From contig NZ_RPFJ01000098.1 in NCBI RefSeq assembly GCF_003813905.1, positions 35,322 to 99,321 on the forward strand: DNA of 64,000 bases. Direction: 5' to 3'. The translations under genes and the position numbers were made by a program. The stretch is from Aureibaculum marinum. GTDB taxonomy: Bacteria > Bacteroidota > Bacteroidia > Flavobacteriales > Flavobacteriaceae. Of the stretch, positions 1 to 8,733 are shown one piece after another. The notes beneath the pieces are model-generated. The model saw nothing but the letters and a program-made list of their open reading frames with translations. It was not told the DNA's origin and made no database searches. Within the stretch, counting starts at the first letter, position 1. Each line of letters begins with the position of its first letter.

Positions 1-1
1 T

Positions 2-634
2 GAAGAAGCATTATTGCCAATGGGCAATTACTATAAATATTACAATTCTGCAGAAAAAAAAGGATATTCTGGTACTACCATATTGAGTAAAACAGAGCCA
101 CTATCGGTAAGTAATGATATGGGAATTTTAGAGCATGATGCTGAAGGAAGAATACAATGTGTAACGTATAGAGATTTTTATTTGGTAAATGTTTATGTGC
201 CTAATTCTGGACAAAAATTAGATCGTTTGGAGTATCGAAAAAAATGGGATGAAGATTTTTTAACCTATTTAAAAGATTTAGAAAAAATAAAACCTGTAAT
301 TGTTTGTGGCGATTTTAATGTTGCTCATCAACCTATTGATTTAAAAAATGACAAATCCAATTACAATAAAACAGCAGGCTATACTCAAATTGAAATTGAT
401 GGGATGGATAATTTTATAAAAAAAGGATTTATTGATACTTTTCGATATTTTAATCCTACTCAAATTGCTTATTCGTATTGGAGCTATCGTTTTAAATCTA
501 GAGAACGTAATACAGGATGGCGAATTGACTATTTTTTAGTCAGTGAATCGATAATAAAAAACGTAAAAAATGCAACTATTTACTCTGATGTAATGGGATC
601 CGATCATTGTCCAATTGGATTAGAAATTGAGTAA
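2..634 (+). CDS. xth: Exodeoxyribonuclease III (AP endonuclease), 5'-truncated by window edge
   Basis: C-terminal 210 residues of an ExoIII/ExoA-type nuclease; the frame is open to the first base of the window, so roughly 40-45 N-terminal residues lie outside. It cuts DNA at abasic sites and trims 3' ends in base excision repair. Visible family motifs are GYSGT, NVYVPN, the metal-site block VCGDFNVAH, GWRIDYFLVS and the terminal SDHCPI catalytic Asp-His pair. An internal TTG at 14 could be mistaken for a start, but the in-frame residues before it (EEAL) fit the family. marC follows 27 bases downstream on the same strand and may be co-transcribed. Confidence 0.95.
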   Translation, partial: EEALLPMGNYYKYYNSAEKKGYSGTTILSKTEPLSVSNDMGILEHDAEGRIQCVTYRDFYLVNVYVPNSGQKLDRLEYRKKWDEDFLTYLKDLEKIKPVIVCGDFNVAHQPIDLKNDKSNYNKTAGYTQIEIDGMDNFIKKGFIDTFRYFNPTQIAYSYWSYRFKSRERNTGWRIDYFLVSESIIKNVKNATIYSDVMGSDHCPIGLEIE

Positions 635-661
635 TTACAAGAAAAAATAATTATATTTTAA

Positions 662-1279
662 ATGGAAAGTCTATTTACATTTGCTCTAACAGTATTTACA
701 GGTTTCTTTGCTATTATGAATCCTATTGCAGGTATTCCAGTATTTATTTCCATGACTGGTGATGCTGATTCACAAACTAAAGAACGGATTAGTAGAAAAG
801 CTACGGTTACAGCATTTATAATAGTTGCTTTATTTGTTGTTTTAGGAAAATTTATATTTGATTTTTTTGGTATTACTATTCCTGCTTTTAAAATTACTGG
901 TGGTATTTTAGTGTTTTTTATTGGTTTTGAAATGCTTCAATCTGTAAAACCAACGGCAAAACACCTTAAAAAAGTTGCTATAAATGAAGAAATAGCCATT
1001 TCACCACTTGCCATTCCTATACTTGCAGGACCAGGATCTATTGTAACTGCAATGAATTTTGTTACGGATGCCGAGCTAGTGCACATTATTTTAGTAATTC
1101 TTATTTTTGGATTAATGTGTTTACTTACCTACGTATGTTTTCGACTTAGTGATTTTATAGTTGAAAAAATAGGAAAAAATATAATTGGGGTTCTTGATAA
1201 AATTATGGGGTTAATTATTGCTATTATAGGTACAAATATGGTAATTGAAGGCATTAAAATAGCATTTGATTTGAATTGA
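662..1279 (+). CDS. MarC-family integral membrane protein
   Basis: A 205-residue protein with about six hydrophobic segments. It begins with the family's typical pattern: an N-terminal helix followed by FFAIMNPIAGIPVFISMT. A second family signature, ISPLAIPILAGPGSIVTAM, lies near the middle. MarC/UPF0056 proteins sit in the inner membrane and their transport substrate is not established; the historic link to multiple antibiotic resistance was not supported. Length is normal for the family. It lies close behind xth. The next gene is convergent, with 68 bases between them and no clear terminator hairpin. Confidence 0.9.
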   Translation: MESLFTFALTVFTGFFAIMNPIAGIPVFISMTGDADSQTKERISRKATVTAFIIVALFVVLGKFIFDFFGITIPAFKITGGILVFFIGFEMLQSVKPTAKHLKKVAINEEIAISPLAIPILAGPGSIVTAMNFVTDAELVHIILVILIFGLMCLLTYVCFRLSDFIVEKIGKNIIGVLDKIMGLIIAIIGTNMVIEGIKIAFDLN

Positions 1280-1347
1280 AAAACACCTTAAAAAAGAATA
1301 AAATAATATGTGTAATGGGAGAATATATTGTAAAATAAAATCTATTG

Positions 1348-1983
1348 TTATGAGATTCTACGGTGCAATCTTTTTAAAAAGCTATCTAAAATTACTTTGT
1401 ACAACGGGAGAAAAAATAAGGCATTAATTATAATTTTAAATAAATAATCTACAGCAGCAATTTCTACTAGATTTTCAGAGAGGTAAACATCTGAAGTTTT
1501 ATAAAAAGCTATTGTAAAAAAGGTAACGGTATCCATTAAATTACCAATAATACCCGAAGCTAAAGGGGCATGCCACCATTGTTGATGTTGCCTAAGTTTA
1601 TTAAAAATTAAAATATCTAAAATCTGACCAACTACATACGCAGAGAAACTGGCTATAGCTATACGAGCCACAAAAAGATCAAAGCTAAATAACGAATTAT
1701 ACCCTAACCAATTTCCATTTCTAAAACCAACAGTTATAAAATATGAAACCAATAGGGCAGGCAACATAGCATTAAAAATAATGCGTCGTCCAAGTTTTGC
1801 TCCAAAAAGACGTACTGTTAAATCTGTAGCTAAAAATATAAATGGAAAAGTAAGTGCTCCCCAAGTAGATTTAAATCCTAAAATGGTCAAGGGAAACTGA
1901 ACTAAATAATTGCTAGAAGCAATAATAAGAATATGAAAACAGACTAATAAAAATACAATCTGTTGATTTTTTTTTGAGGACAT
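1348..1983 (-). CDS. yhhQ: Queuosine precursor transporter (YhhQ/DUF165 family)
   Basis: A 211-residue protein with about six membrane segments. Family features include the STWGALTFPFIFLATDLT segment followed by a basic loop (RLFGAKLGRR), and the later GQILDILIFNKLRQ and GNLMDTVTFFTIAF segments. YhhQ proteins import 7-cyano- or 7-aminomethyl-7-deazaguanine (preQ0/preQ1) for tRNA queuosine. The assignment is greatly strengthened by a preQ1-I riboswitch ending about ten bases before the start codon. The gene stands alone between convergent marC and the divergent MFS gene. Substrate (preQ0, preQ1 or queuine) cannot be told from sequence. Confidence 0.92.
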   Translation of the reverse strand: MSSKKNQQIVFLLVCFHILIIASSNYLVQFPLTILGFKSTWGALTFPFIFLATDLTVRLFGAKLGRRIIFNAMLPALLVSYFITVGFRNGNWLGYNSLFSFDLFVARIAIASFSAYVVGQILDILIFNKLRQHQQWWHAPLASGIIGNLMDTVTFFTIAFYKTSDVYLSENLVEIAAVDYLFKIIINALFFLPLYKVILDSFLKRLHRRIS

Positions 1984-1992
1984 ATAATATTT

Positions 1993-2027
1993 CTTAGTTT
2001 TTTATCGTGGGAGAATTTCGAACCACG
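1993..2027 (-). promoter_or_regulatory. preQ1-I riboswitch upstream of yhhQ
   Basis: Read on the minus strand, the RNA has stem CGUGG, a loop starting UUC and ending CUC, the closing stem CCACG, and then the A-rich tail AUAAAAAACUAAG. This matches the class I preQ1 aptamer layout: GGUUC, a CnCCC segment, then AAAAAACUA that folds back into the loop as a pseudoknot. The tail ends 9 bases before the yhhQ ATG, so ligand binding would most simply block translation initiation. The match in sequence, order and downstream gene makes this secure. The loop-tail pairing was not modelled. Confidence 0.9.
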
Positions 2028-2210
2028 TGTCCCATATTTTATGGAAAAATAAAAAGCAAAGTAACTACTTTTTTATTGTTTTACAGTAGTAAAATACAAT
2101 CTTTTTAATTTTAAATAGTGAGTTTAAACAATGTCAAAAAGTACAAGGTTTGTATAATTTTTTTACAAATAATTTATCAGATAAGAACTAATAATCTTTG
2201 TTTTAAACTT

Positions 2211-2218
2211 TACCTTTG
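2211..2218 (+). promoter_or_regulatory. Bacteroidota -7 element for the MFS gene
   Basis: TACCTTTG matches the TAnnTTTG -7 consensus, 29 bases before the MFS start codon. No good TTTG -33 element is seen at the usual spacing, so only half of the promoter is supported. Confidence 0.4.
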
Positions 2219-2247
2219 CCTGTCAGATTAGTATAAAACATAGTTTT

Positions 2248-3744
2248 ATGAATAACCATAAACAAAGCCCAAAAAGAAAGAGTTTAATATTGGCGGCTTT
2301 AATGACAACTATGGCATTGGCAGCAATGGATAGCACAATTGTTGCTACTGCTATTCCTCAAATTGTTGGCGATTTAGGTGGTTTTTCTTTATTCAGTTGG
2401 TTGTTCTCAATTTATTTATTAATTCAAACAATTACAATTCCTATTTATGGAAAATTAGCCGATATCTATGGCCGTAAACCCATTTTAATTTATGGAGTAA
2501 TAGTGTTTTTATTGGGTTCTGCAGCATGTGCTGGAGCTTGGAATATGGTTAGTTTAATTATTTTTAGAGGAGTTCAAGCCGTGGGGGCAGGAGCCATGGT
2601 AGCTACTATTAATACTATTGCAGCAGATATTTATACCATTGAAGAGCGTGCTAAAATTCAAGGATGGTTATCTAGTGTTTGGGGTGTTTCGGCTCTTATA
2701 GGACCTGCTATTGGAGGTGCTTTAGCAGATTATGTTTCTTGGCGGTGGATTTTTTTAATCAATCTTCCAGTGGGTATTGGTTCAATTACAATGATTAGCT
2801 TATTTCTTAAAGAAAAAAAATCAGTAAAATATACAGAGATAGATTGGTTAGGTGCATCTGCATTATTAATTACTGGAGCATTTATTATGTTTGGAATGAT
2901 GGAAGGAGGTAAATTATGGGATTGGATGTCTTACCAAACATTAATATTTATAAGTATTGCTTTACTATTAATTGTAGTAACTCGTAAAATAGAAGGTGCA
3001 GCAAAAAATCCAATCATACCCAAATGGGTATGGAAAAAAAGAGTGCTTGTTGGTGCAAATTTAGCAACTATTGGAATGGGTTGTATGACCATGGGCCCAA
3101 GTATGTTTTTACCCGTTTTTGCACAATCAATATTGGGTGTAGGAGCAATTGTTGCAGGTTTTATATTAGCAAGTATGAGTGTAACATGGCCTTTATCTTC
3201 TTCTTTATCAGGAAAATTATATTTACGTATAGGATTTAGAAATACAGCATTATGTGGCATTTCTATAGTTATAACGGCTGTTTTAATATTTCTGTTTGTT
3301 CCTTTTCCTAGTTCAATATGGACTTTAGTTGGTATTCAATTACTTATGGGAGCAGGATTTGGATTAATCTCAACACCGTTAATGGTAGGCGTTCAATCAA
3401 CAGTAAAATGGGGGCAAAGAGGTGTTGTTACTGGTGCAAGTATGTTTTCAAGGTATTTTGGTCAAAGTTTAGGTGCTGCTATTTTTGCAACCATTTTTAA
3501 TTCAAAGTTATTTGAAAAATTAACTAACGCTCCTGAAAATTTAAAAAATGATTTACCAAGAGTAAATGAAGTAGTTGAAGTATTACAGTCTGCAGATGCA
3601 GATGCTTCAATTCAAAACTATTTACAACACTCATTCTTTGATGCAACACATTTAGTATATATAGGATTACTTTTATTAGGATTGTTTACACTAACAGTGT
3701 TATTGATAACCCCAAAAGATTTTCCAAGTATAGATGAATTTTAA
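2248..3744 (+). CDS. MFS drug-resistance exporter, DHA2 (EmrB/QacA) type
   Basis: A 498-residue protein with about 14 membrane segments, the DHA2 pattern. Signatures are AAMDSTIVATAIPQIVGDLG in the first helix, the loop GKLADIYGRKP (motif A), and a glycine/proline-rich antiporter motif C region near LIGPAIGGALADYVSWRW. These proteins export drugs or metabolites by proton antiport in the inner membrane. No MarR/TetR regulator or membrane-fusion partner is adjacent, so it may act alone. Substrate is unknown. A -7 element lies upstream. The small frames overlapping it are out-of-frame shadows. Confidence 0.9.
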   Translation: MNNHKQSPKRKSLILAALMTTMALAAMDSTIVATAIPQIVGDLGGFSLFSWLFSIYLLIQTITIPIYGKLADIYGRKPILIYGVIVFLLGSAACAGAWNMVSLIIFRGVQAVGAGAMVATINTIAADIYTIEERAKIQGWLSSVWGVSALIGPAIGGALADYVSWRWIFLINLPVGIGSITMISLFLKEKKSVKYTEIDWLGASALLITGAFIMFGMMEGGKLWDWMSYQTLIFISIALLLIVVTRKIEGAAKNPIIPKWVWKKRVLVGANLATIGMGCMTMGPSMFLPVFAQSILGVGAIVAGFILASMSVTWPLSSSLSGKLYLRIGFRNTALCGISIVITAVLIFLFVPFPSSIWTLVGIQLLMGAGFGLISTPLMVGVQSTVKWGQRGVVTGASMFSRYFGQSLGAAIFATIFNSKLFEKLTNAPENLKNDLPRVNEVVEVLQSADADASIQNYLQHSFFDATHLVYIGLLLLGLFTLTVLLITPKDFPSIDEF

Positions 3745-3797
3745 ATTGATATAGTAATCTTTAAAAGTTAAAAAATATGGTCGCACTGTAAATATGC

Positions 3798-4961
3798 TCA
3801 ATTTTTCATGTATTTTCCTTTTTTGCTACCTTCATACATTTCATATTTTACTAGCCTACACTCTAATTTACCATTAAAGACTTTTATGCGTTTTGAAGTA
3901 CGTAATCCTACATTTTTAAGTCCATTTTCAAAATCAGAAGTGATAAGCCATGCATTGGTACCAGGATAACCACGTTTTAACGTATTGCCAATTTCTTTAT
4001 AAAAAACAGGAACATCAATTTCTAAACGTTCACCATAAGGTGGATTAAATAGTATAATTGTTTTCCCTTCAATTTCTTTTTCTGTTCTAAAGAAATTTTC
4101 TTGTTTAACGGTAATAAACTCTGTTAAATTGGCATTTTCAATATTATCTTGAGCTTTATAAATTGCAGAAGGGGCTTTATCGTATCCAATTATTTTTGCT
4201 GAGGATTCCCTAACTTTTTTTAAGAGAGAATTTCTAATGGTATCAAATAAGTTTGGATCAAAATCAGACCATTTTTCAAAACCAAATTCTCTTCTATTAA
4301 TATTGGCAGGAATATTATTCGCAATCATCGCCGCTTCAATCAATATAGTTCCACTACCACACATAGGGTCAATAAAATGTTGTGTACCATCATACCCTGT
4401 CATCAAAACCAATCCTGCCGCTAATACTTCATTTATAGGAGCAATATTAGTTGCACTTCTATATCCTCTTTTATGTAAAGAATCACCAGAACTATCAATA
4501 GAAACGGTACAATCTCTATGTTGAATATGAATATTTATCTGTAAATCCGGATGGTTTAAATCTATATTTGGTCTTTTACCTACTTTAGCTCTAAAATAAT
4601 CTACAATTGCATCTTTAGTTTTTAAAGATACATAGTGTGAATTGGTGAAATTTTCTGCATTAGCTACAGCATCTACTGCAAAAGTTTGATTGACATCAAT
4701 ATAATTATCCCACTTTATAGTTTGTATTAGATTGTATAAGTCGTCTTCGTTACTAACTTTAAATTGTCTAATTGGTTTTAAGATTCTAACTGCAGTTCTT
4801 AAAGCTAAGTTTGCTTTATACATAAAACCTGTATCACCAACAAAAGTTACATTTCTAACTCCAACTTTTACATTCATGGCACCTAAGTTACGTAACTCTT
4901 TTGCTAATATTTCTTCAAAACCAAATAAGGTTTTGGCTAACATTTTAAAATTCTCATTCAT
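3798..4961 (-). CDS. THUMP-domain class I SAM-dependent RNA methyltransferase (RlmL/YpsC-like)
   Basis: A 387-residue protein. The N-terminus (AKTLFGFEEILAKELRNLGA) and a THUMP domain over roughly residues 40-160 bind RNA. A Rossmann methyltransferase domain follows, with motif I FIDPMCGSGTILIEAA near residue 200 and the catalytic NPPYGER at about 306-312. NPPY marks N-methylation of a base, as in 23S rRNA m2G2445 formation by the N-terminal half of E. coli RlmL. The RlmK half of the enterobacterial fusion is absent, which is usual outside gamma-proteobacteria. It is divergent from proC. Confidence 0.9.
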   Translation of the reverse strand: MNENFKMLAKTLFGFEEILAKELRNLGAMNVKVGVRNVTFVGDTGFMYKANLALRTAVRILKPIRQFKVSNEDDLYNLIQTIKWDNYIDVNQTFAVDAVANAENFTNSHYVSLKTKDAIVDYFRAKVGKRPNIDLNHPDLQINIHIQHRDCTVSIDSSGDSLHKRGYRSATNIAPINEVLAAGLVLMTGYDGTQHFIDPMCGSGTILIEAAMIANNIPANINRREFGFEKWSDFDPNLFDTIRNSLLKKVRESSAKIIGYDKAPSAIYKAQDNIENANLTEFITVKQENFFRTEKEIEGKTIILFNPPYGERLEIDVPVFYKEIGNTLKRGYPGTNAWLITSDFENGLKNVGLRTSKRIKVFNGKLECRLVKYEMYEGSKKGKYMKN

Positions 4962-5173
4962 GCTATTAGGTGTTTTTTAATCTAAATAAAAGTCAATAAG
5001 AGTTCAAAAATACATTTATTAAAGAAGTTTTCCATATATCTTGTAATATTCTATAAAAAAATCTTTGAAGATTGATAGTATCATAATTCTTAAAAATTAT
5101 TGAGTCCATGATTTGGAATAGTCAACTATTTTTATAGGTTATACTCTTAAATAATAACTTTAAAGTAAAACAA

Positions 5174-5995
5174 ATGAAAGTATTAGTAATTGGAGCTGGA
5201 AATATGGGGTTAACTTATGCTGAAGGGATGTCTAAATCAAAAATGTTAAAAAAGAATCAAATTATGATTTTAGATACAAGTGATGAAAAGTTAGAGAAAT
5301 TACATCAAATATCACATTTTGATGCCTATAAAAATTTGGAAGACTGTTTGCCAGAGGCAGATTTGATTTTTATAGCAGTAAAACCATATCATGCAGAAGA
5401 ACTTTTTAGTAAAATGGTTACATTTTTAAATCCAGAACAAATAATTATATCTATTATGGCTGGTGTAACCATTGAAACAATAATTAAGTTAACCGGATTA
5501 GAAAAAATTGTGAGAGCAATGCCTAATTTACCAGCTCAGGTAGGTAAAGGTTTAACTTCTTATGTAACTACAGATAAAGTTTCTAGAATTGAACGTTTAA
5601 TGGTAGAAAGTTTATTAGATTCTACAGGAAAATCTATAAAAGTTAGTTCTGAAAATTTTATTGATGCTTCTACAGGTATTTCAGGTAGTGGTCCGGCTTA
5701 TGTATTCTATTTTATGCAAAGTATGATGGAAGCTGCTTTACAAATGGGGTTTTCAGAAAATGTTTCTAGAGTGTTGGTTAGCCAGACTTTTACCGGTGCT
5801 GTAGAGTTATTTAACCAGTTTTCTCTTTCCCCAAATTCTTGGATGGAAAAAGTGGCATCTAAAGGAGGAACCACAAGAGCTGCTTTAGATTCTATGGAAG
5901 AAAATAATGTAAATGAATTGATAAAAGAAGCTGCATTCGCTGCTTTTAATCGTGCTGTAGAAATGGGTAAAGAAAACGAGACAAAAAATGTATAA
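5174..5995 (+). CDS. proC: Pyrroline-5-carboxylate reductase
   Basis: A 273-residue enzyme of normal length that reduces pyrroline-5-carboxylate to proline with NAD(P)H. The N-terminal Rossmann motif is VIGAGNMGLTYAEG. The catalytic C-terminal domain carries GISGSGPAYVFYFMQSM and SKGGTTRAALDSMEEN, both ProC signatures. The gene starts the operon proC-proB-proA and its stop overlaps the proB start by eight bases (ATGTATAA), suggesting translational coupling. The AT-rich 212-base divergent region before it contains no obvious operator. Confidence 0.95.
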   Translation: MKVLVIGAGNMGLTYAEGMSKSKMLKKNQIMILDTSDEKLEKLHQISHFDAYKNLEDCLPEADLIFIAVKPYHAEELFSKMVTFLNPEQIIISIMAGVTIETIIKLTGLEKIVRAMPNLPAQVGKGLTSYVTTDKVSRIERLMVESLLDSTGKSIKVSSENFIDASTGISGSGPAYVFYFMQSMMEAALQMGFSENVSRVLVSQTFTGAVELFNQFSLSPNSWMEKVASKGGTTRAALDSMEENNVNELIKEAAFAAFNRAVEMGKENETKNV

Positions 5996-6773
5996 TCAGA
6001 AAATAGTAATTAAAGTTGGTACGAATGTGATGACCAACAAAGACAATAAAATTGTAAGACCAGTATTACGTAATTTAGTACGTCAAATTGCAGAATTATA
6101 TGAGCGTAATATTATTTGTGTATTAGTATCTTCTGGTTCTGCAATTGCAGGAAAAGAAATTTTAGGAAAATCTAAAATTAAAAATAAACCACAGCGAAGG
6201 CAAGTGTATTCGGCTATTGGTCAGCCAAGAATGATGCGATTGTACCAAAATATTTTTCATGATTACGGAATGAAATGTGCACAAGTTTTGCCTACCAAAC
6301 GCGATTTTAATCCTGGCATTCATCGCGAAAATATGATTAGTTGTTATGAAGGATTATTGTCTGAAGGTGTTATACCTATTGCTAATGAAGATGATGCTGT
6401 TTCTGTGACCATGTCTATGTTTTCTGATAATGATGAATTGGCTAGTTTAGTGGCTCAATTATTAAATGTAGATAAGCTTATAATTTTGTCGGATATTGAT
6501 GGTCTTTATGATGGACATCCACACTCGAACAATAGTAAATTGATAACAAATGTAGGTGTCCAAGAAGATGTAGAACAATACATTCAAGAGAGCAATAAAG
6601 GAGAGGCAGAAGGGCGAGGAGGAATGGGATCAAAATTGAATTATGCTCAAAAAACTGCAGCTAAAAATATACCTACATATATTGCAAATGGAAAAAAAGA
6701 AAATACAATTATTGATATTATTGATGGTAAAAATGTAGGAACCAAAGTCGCAAAAGGAATTAAATCATCATAA
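5988..6773 (+). CDS. proB: Glutamate 5-kinase (no PUA domain)
   Basis: A 261-residue amino-acid kinase that phosphorylates glutamate, the first step of proline synthesis. Motifs are KVGTNVMTN near the N-terminus, VSSGSAIAGKE, the glutamate-site block NEDDAVS, SDIDGLYDGHP, and GMGSKLNYAQKTA. It ends soon after the kinase domain, so the C-terminal PUA domain of the E. coli enzyme (about 367 residues) is absent. This short form still contains the catalytic and proline-feedback region. It overlaps proC and precedes proA, completing the pathway. Confidence 0.93.
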   Translation: MYNQKIVIKVGTNVMTNKDNKIVRPVLRNLVRQIAELYERNIICVLVSSGSAIAGKEILGKSKIKNKPQRRQVYSAIGQPRMMRLYQNIFHDYGMKCAQVLPTKRDFNPGIHRENMISCYEGLLSEGVIPIANEDDAVSVTMSMFSDNDELASLVAQLLNVDKLIILSDIDGLYDGHPHSNNSKLITNVGVQEDVEQYIQESNKGEAEGRGGMGSKLNYAQKTAAKNIPTYIANGKKENTIIDIIDGKNVGTKVAKGIKSS

Positions 6774-6802
6774 CTTTAATTAAATTAACTAATTTTGAAT
6801 TT

Positions 6803-8002
6803 ATGAAACTTATTACTACAGACATAAAAAATAAGGTATTGCAGTCTTTGATACAAATCTTAGATACAAACCGTGAAACCTTGTTAGAAGCTAATAAAAA
6901 GGATTTAGAAGCTTTTACTAAAAACGATCAAGCGATGTATGATAGATTGATTGTAAATTCCAAAAAAATTGACGGAATAATTCAATCTATAAGAGAAGTT
7001 AAAGCTCAAGAAGATCCGGTAAATCAAATAATTTCTGAAAATACCTTAGCTAACGGATTAAAAATTGTAAATAAAACAGCTCCATTTGGTACTATTATGA
7101 TTATTTATGAATCAAGACCAGATGTTACTATTGAGGCTAGTATACTTGCATTTAAGGCAAATAATAAAATTGTTTTAAAAGGAGGTAAAGAGGCAATACA
7201 TAGCAATGCTATGTTAGTCAATTTTTGGCATCAAGCGTTAACAGAAAATGGATTATCTACTAATGCTGTTCAATTATTAAATATGGATAGGAAAGAGACA
7301 CAAGCGTATTTAAAAAATCCAACCGAAAAATTAGATTTAATTGTGCCTCGTGGTGGTGAAAAATTAATTGCATTTGTAAAAGAACACGCAAAATGTCCTG
7401 TACTTGTAAGTGGAAGAGGAAATAACTTTTTATATGTAGATGAACATGCAGATTGGCAAATGAGTCTTAAAGTTATACTGAATGCTAAAACGGATAAAAT
7501 TTCAGCTTGTAATGCATTAGATAATATTTTAATCAATAAAAATATTAAAAATTATAATGATAAACTAAAAGAGTTACAGCGGGTTTTAACAGATAATAAT
7601 GTTTCTATTTTGGTTGATGATTCCGTTAAAAAAGTTTTGACAAATGAAGTATTAATTACAGATGATCAAACTTGGTATGAAGAGTTTTTGGCTATGAAAT
7701 GTTGTATTGGTGCAGTAGACTCAATGTCTGAAGCGATTGAGTTAATAAATAAGTATTCTGGAGGACATTCTAATACTATAATGACAACTGATAATCAAAA
7801 AGCTGAAGATTTTATGCAACAAGTAGATAGTGCAGCGGTATATCAAAATGCATCAACTAGATTTACTGATGGTGGGCAAATGGGAGTAGGAGCAGAACTA
7901 GCCATTAGTACAGATAAACTCCATCATCGTGGACCATTAGGATTAAAGCAATTAGTCACAAATAAATACTTTATGTTTGGGAATGGTCAAATTAGAGAAT
8001 AA
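6803..8002 (+). CDS. proA: Glutamate-5-semialdehyde dehydrogenase (gamma-glutamyl phosphate reductase)
   Basis: A 399-residue ProA of the aldehyde dehydrogenase superfamily; it reduces gamma-glutamyl phosphate made by ProB. Signatures are YESRPDVT (about 102-109), VLKGGKEAIHSN (124-135), IVPRGGEKLI, and the catalytic Cys236 in ISACNALDNILI. The C-terminal GGHSNTI and ASTRFTDGGQMGVGAELAIST blocks are also present. In the segment SGRGNNFLYVD, many homologues have a Cys-His pair where this one has Asn-Phe; the effect is unclear. The start lies 29 bases after proB, so it is the third gene of the operon. Confidence 0.95.
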   Translation: MKLITTDIKNKVLQSLIQILDTNRETLLEANKKDLEAFTKNDQAMYDRLIVNSKKIDGIIQSIREVKAQEDPVNQIISENTLANGLKIVNKTAPFGTIMIIYESRPDVTIEASILAFKANNKIVLKGGKEAIHSNAMLVNFWHQALTENGLSTNAVQLLNMDRKETQAYLKNPTEKLDLIVPRGGEKLIAFVKEHAKCPVLVSGRGNNFLYVDEHADWQMSLKVILNAKTDKISACNALDNILINKNIKNYNDKLKELQRVLTDNNVSILVDDSVKKVLTNEVLITDDQTWYEEFLAMKCCIGAVDSMSEAIELINKYSGGHSNTIMTTDNQKAEDFMQQVDSAAVYQNASTRFTDGGQMGVGAELAISTDKLHHRGPLGLKQLVTNKYFMFGNGQIRE

Positions 8003-8082
8003 TAATTCTTAAAATTAGATTACTTAATTAAGGTACTTTAAATAGTAAGATGTTTACTAAAACTATATAAAATAAAAAAATA

Positions 8083-8274
8083 ATGAAAATCTTGTTTGTA
8101 AGAAGGAGAACTAGGATAGAAAAACGATATACAAAAAAAATGGGACAACTTAAAGCTAGAGTAACTTATATAAAAAAGTACTTACTTGGCATTCCAATAA
8201 AAACACTGCATAAATATAGAGAAACCTATTATGGTGAAGTTAAAGATTGTGAAGAAATTGTGTTGGCAAAATAG
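8083..8274 (+). CDS. Small basic hypothetical protein
   Basis: 63 residues, strongly basic at the N-terminus (MKILFVRRRTRIEKRYTKKM) and ending in GEVKDCEEIVLAK. No domain is recognised. It follows proA by 80 bases on the same strand and starts with ATG in an AT-rich context. The patterned C-terminal part (TLHKYRETYYGEVKDC) looks like a real protein rather than noise, but no function is proposed. Confidence 0.5.
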   Translation: MKILFVRRRTRIEKRYTKKMGQLKARVTYIKKYLLGIPIKTLHKYRETYYGEVKDCEEIVLAK

Positions 8275-8300
8275 AAGTTTAGCTGATTTTACAATTTTTT

Positions 8301-8681
8301 TTAATCAGAACAAGCTTCACATTTTCCCAGTAGAAGAATATTTGTAGAATCTATTTTATGATTTTTTATAGTCGGTATTTTAACCTCTACAGGTAAACAC
8401 TCAACTTTATCACATTTTGTACATTGAAAATGTGGGTGTTCGTCTAGATGTTGGTCAGCAGAACATCCGATACTTTTAGCATACCATTTTAAGCCATCTT
8501 TCCCATTAAAAGAATGAATAATTCCATCATGTTCTAATCTATCTAAAATACGATAGACCGTTGTTTTATTCATTTTATCTTTTAATAAATCTATTAAATG
8601 TACAACAGATGTTGCTTCACCTTTTTGGTTAAAAAATTTTAGTATTGTTGTTACTCCTTTTGTTTTTCTTACAATTCCCAT
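8301..8681 (-). CDS. Fur-family metal regulator, Zur-like
   Basis: A 126-residue Fur-family repressor. The N-terminal winged helix includes NKTTVYRILDRLEHDGIIHSF, the recognition-helix region. The short dimerisation domain carries EHPHFQCTKCDKVECLP and the final GKCEACSD, giving two CxxC pairs for a structural zinc. It is distinct from the longer Fur at 33296-33760, which lacks these cysteines. Two matching palindromes in the divergent promoter suggest autoregulation. Zinc sensing is inferred from the cysteine content and the neighbouring ZIP transporter 3 kb away; iron or peroxide sensing is less likely but not excluded. Confidence 0.85.
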   Translation of the reverse strand: MGIVRKTKGVTTILKFFNQKGEATSVVHLIDLLKDKMNKTTVYRILDRLEHDGIIHSFNGKDGLKWYAKSIGCSADQHLDEHPHFQCTKCDKVECLPVEVKIPTIKNHKIDSTNILLLGKCEACSD

Positions 8682-8685
8682 GATA

Positions 8686-8717
8686 CAAAATTAATGCACT
8701 CTAGTTGCAATTACAAA
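8686..8717 (-). promoter_or_regulatory. Promoter of the Zur-like gene with operator in the spacer
   Basis: On the minus strand, TTTG (8714-8717) is followed after 20 bases by TAATTTTG (8686-8693). This fits the Bacteroidota -33/-7 pattern TTTG-N19-21-TAnnTTTG. The ATG is only four bases beyond the -7 element, so the transcript would be nearly leaderless or initiate from a downstream-adjusted start. The first Zur-like palindrome fills the spacer. Confidence 0.55.
8695..8709. promoter_or_regulatory. Zur-like operator, box 1
   Basis: TGCACTCTAGTTGCA. The right half GTTGCA is perfect against a TGCAAC-N3-GTTGCA palindrome and the left half differs at two positions. It occupies the spacer of the regulator's own promoter. 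Same pattern as box 2, 39 bases away start to start. Confidence 0.5.
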
Positions 8718-8733
8718 TTCAATTTTATATTTT

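Noticed and set aside
1995..2030. tRNA 3'-end look-alike: GGTTCGAAATTCTCCC on the minus strand resembles a T-arm
   Set aside because: No anticodon or D arm lies upstream, T-stem pairing is poor, and the whole segment is explained by the preQ1-I aptamer before yhhQ.
2931..3500. Several frames of 60-109 codons overlapping the MFS gene on both strands
   Set aside because: They lie wholly inside a well-supported 498-residue transporter gene and show no family features; similar shadows inside other genes were left out for the same reason.
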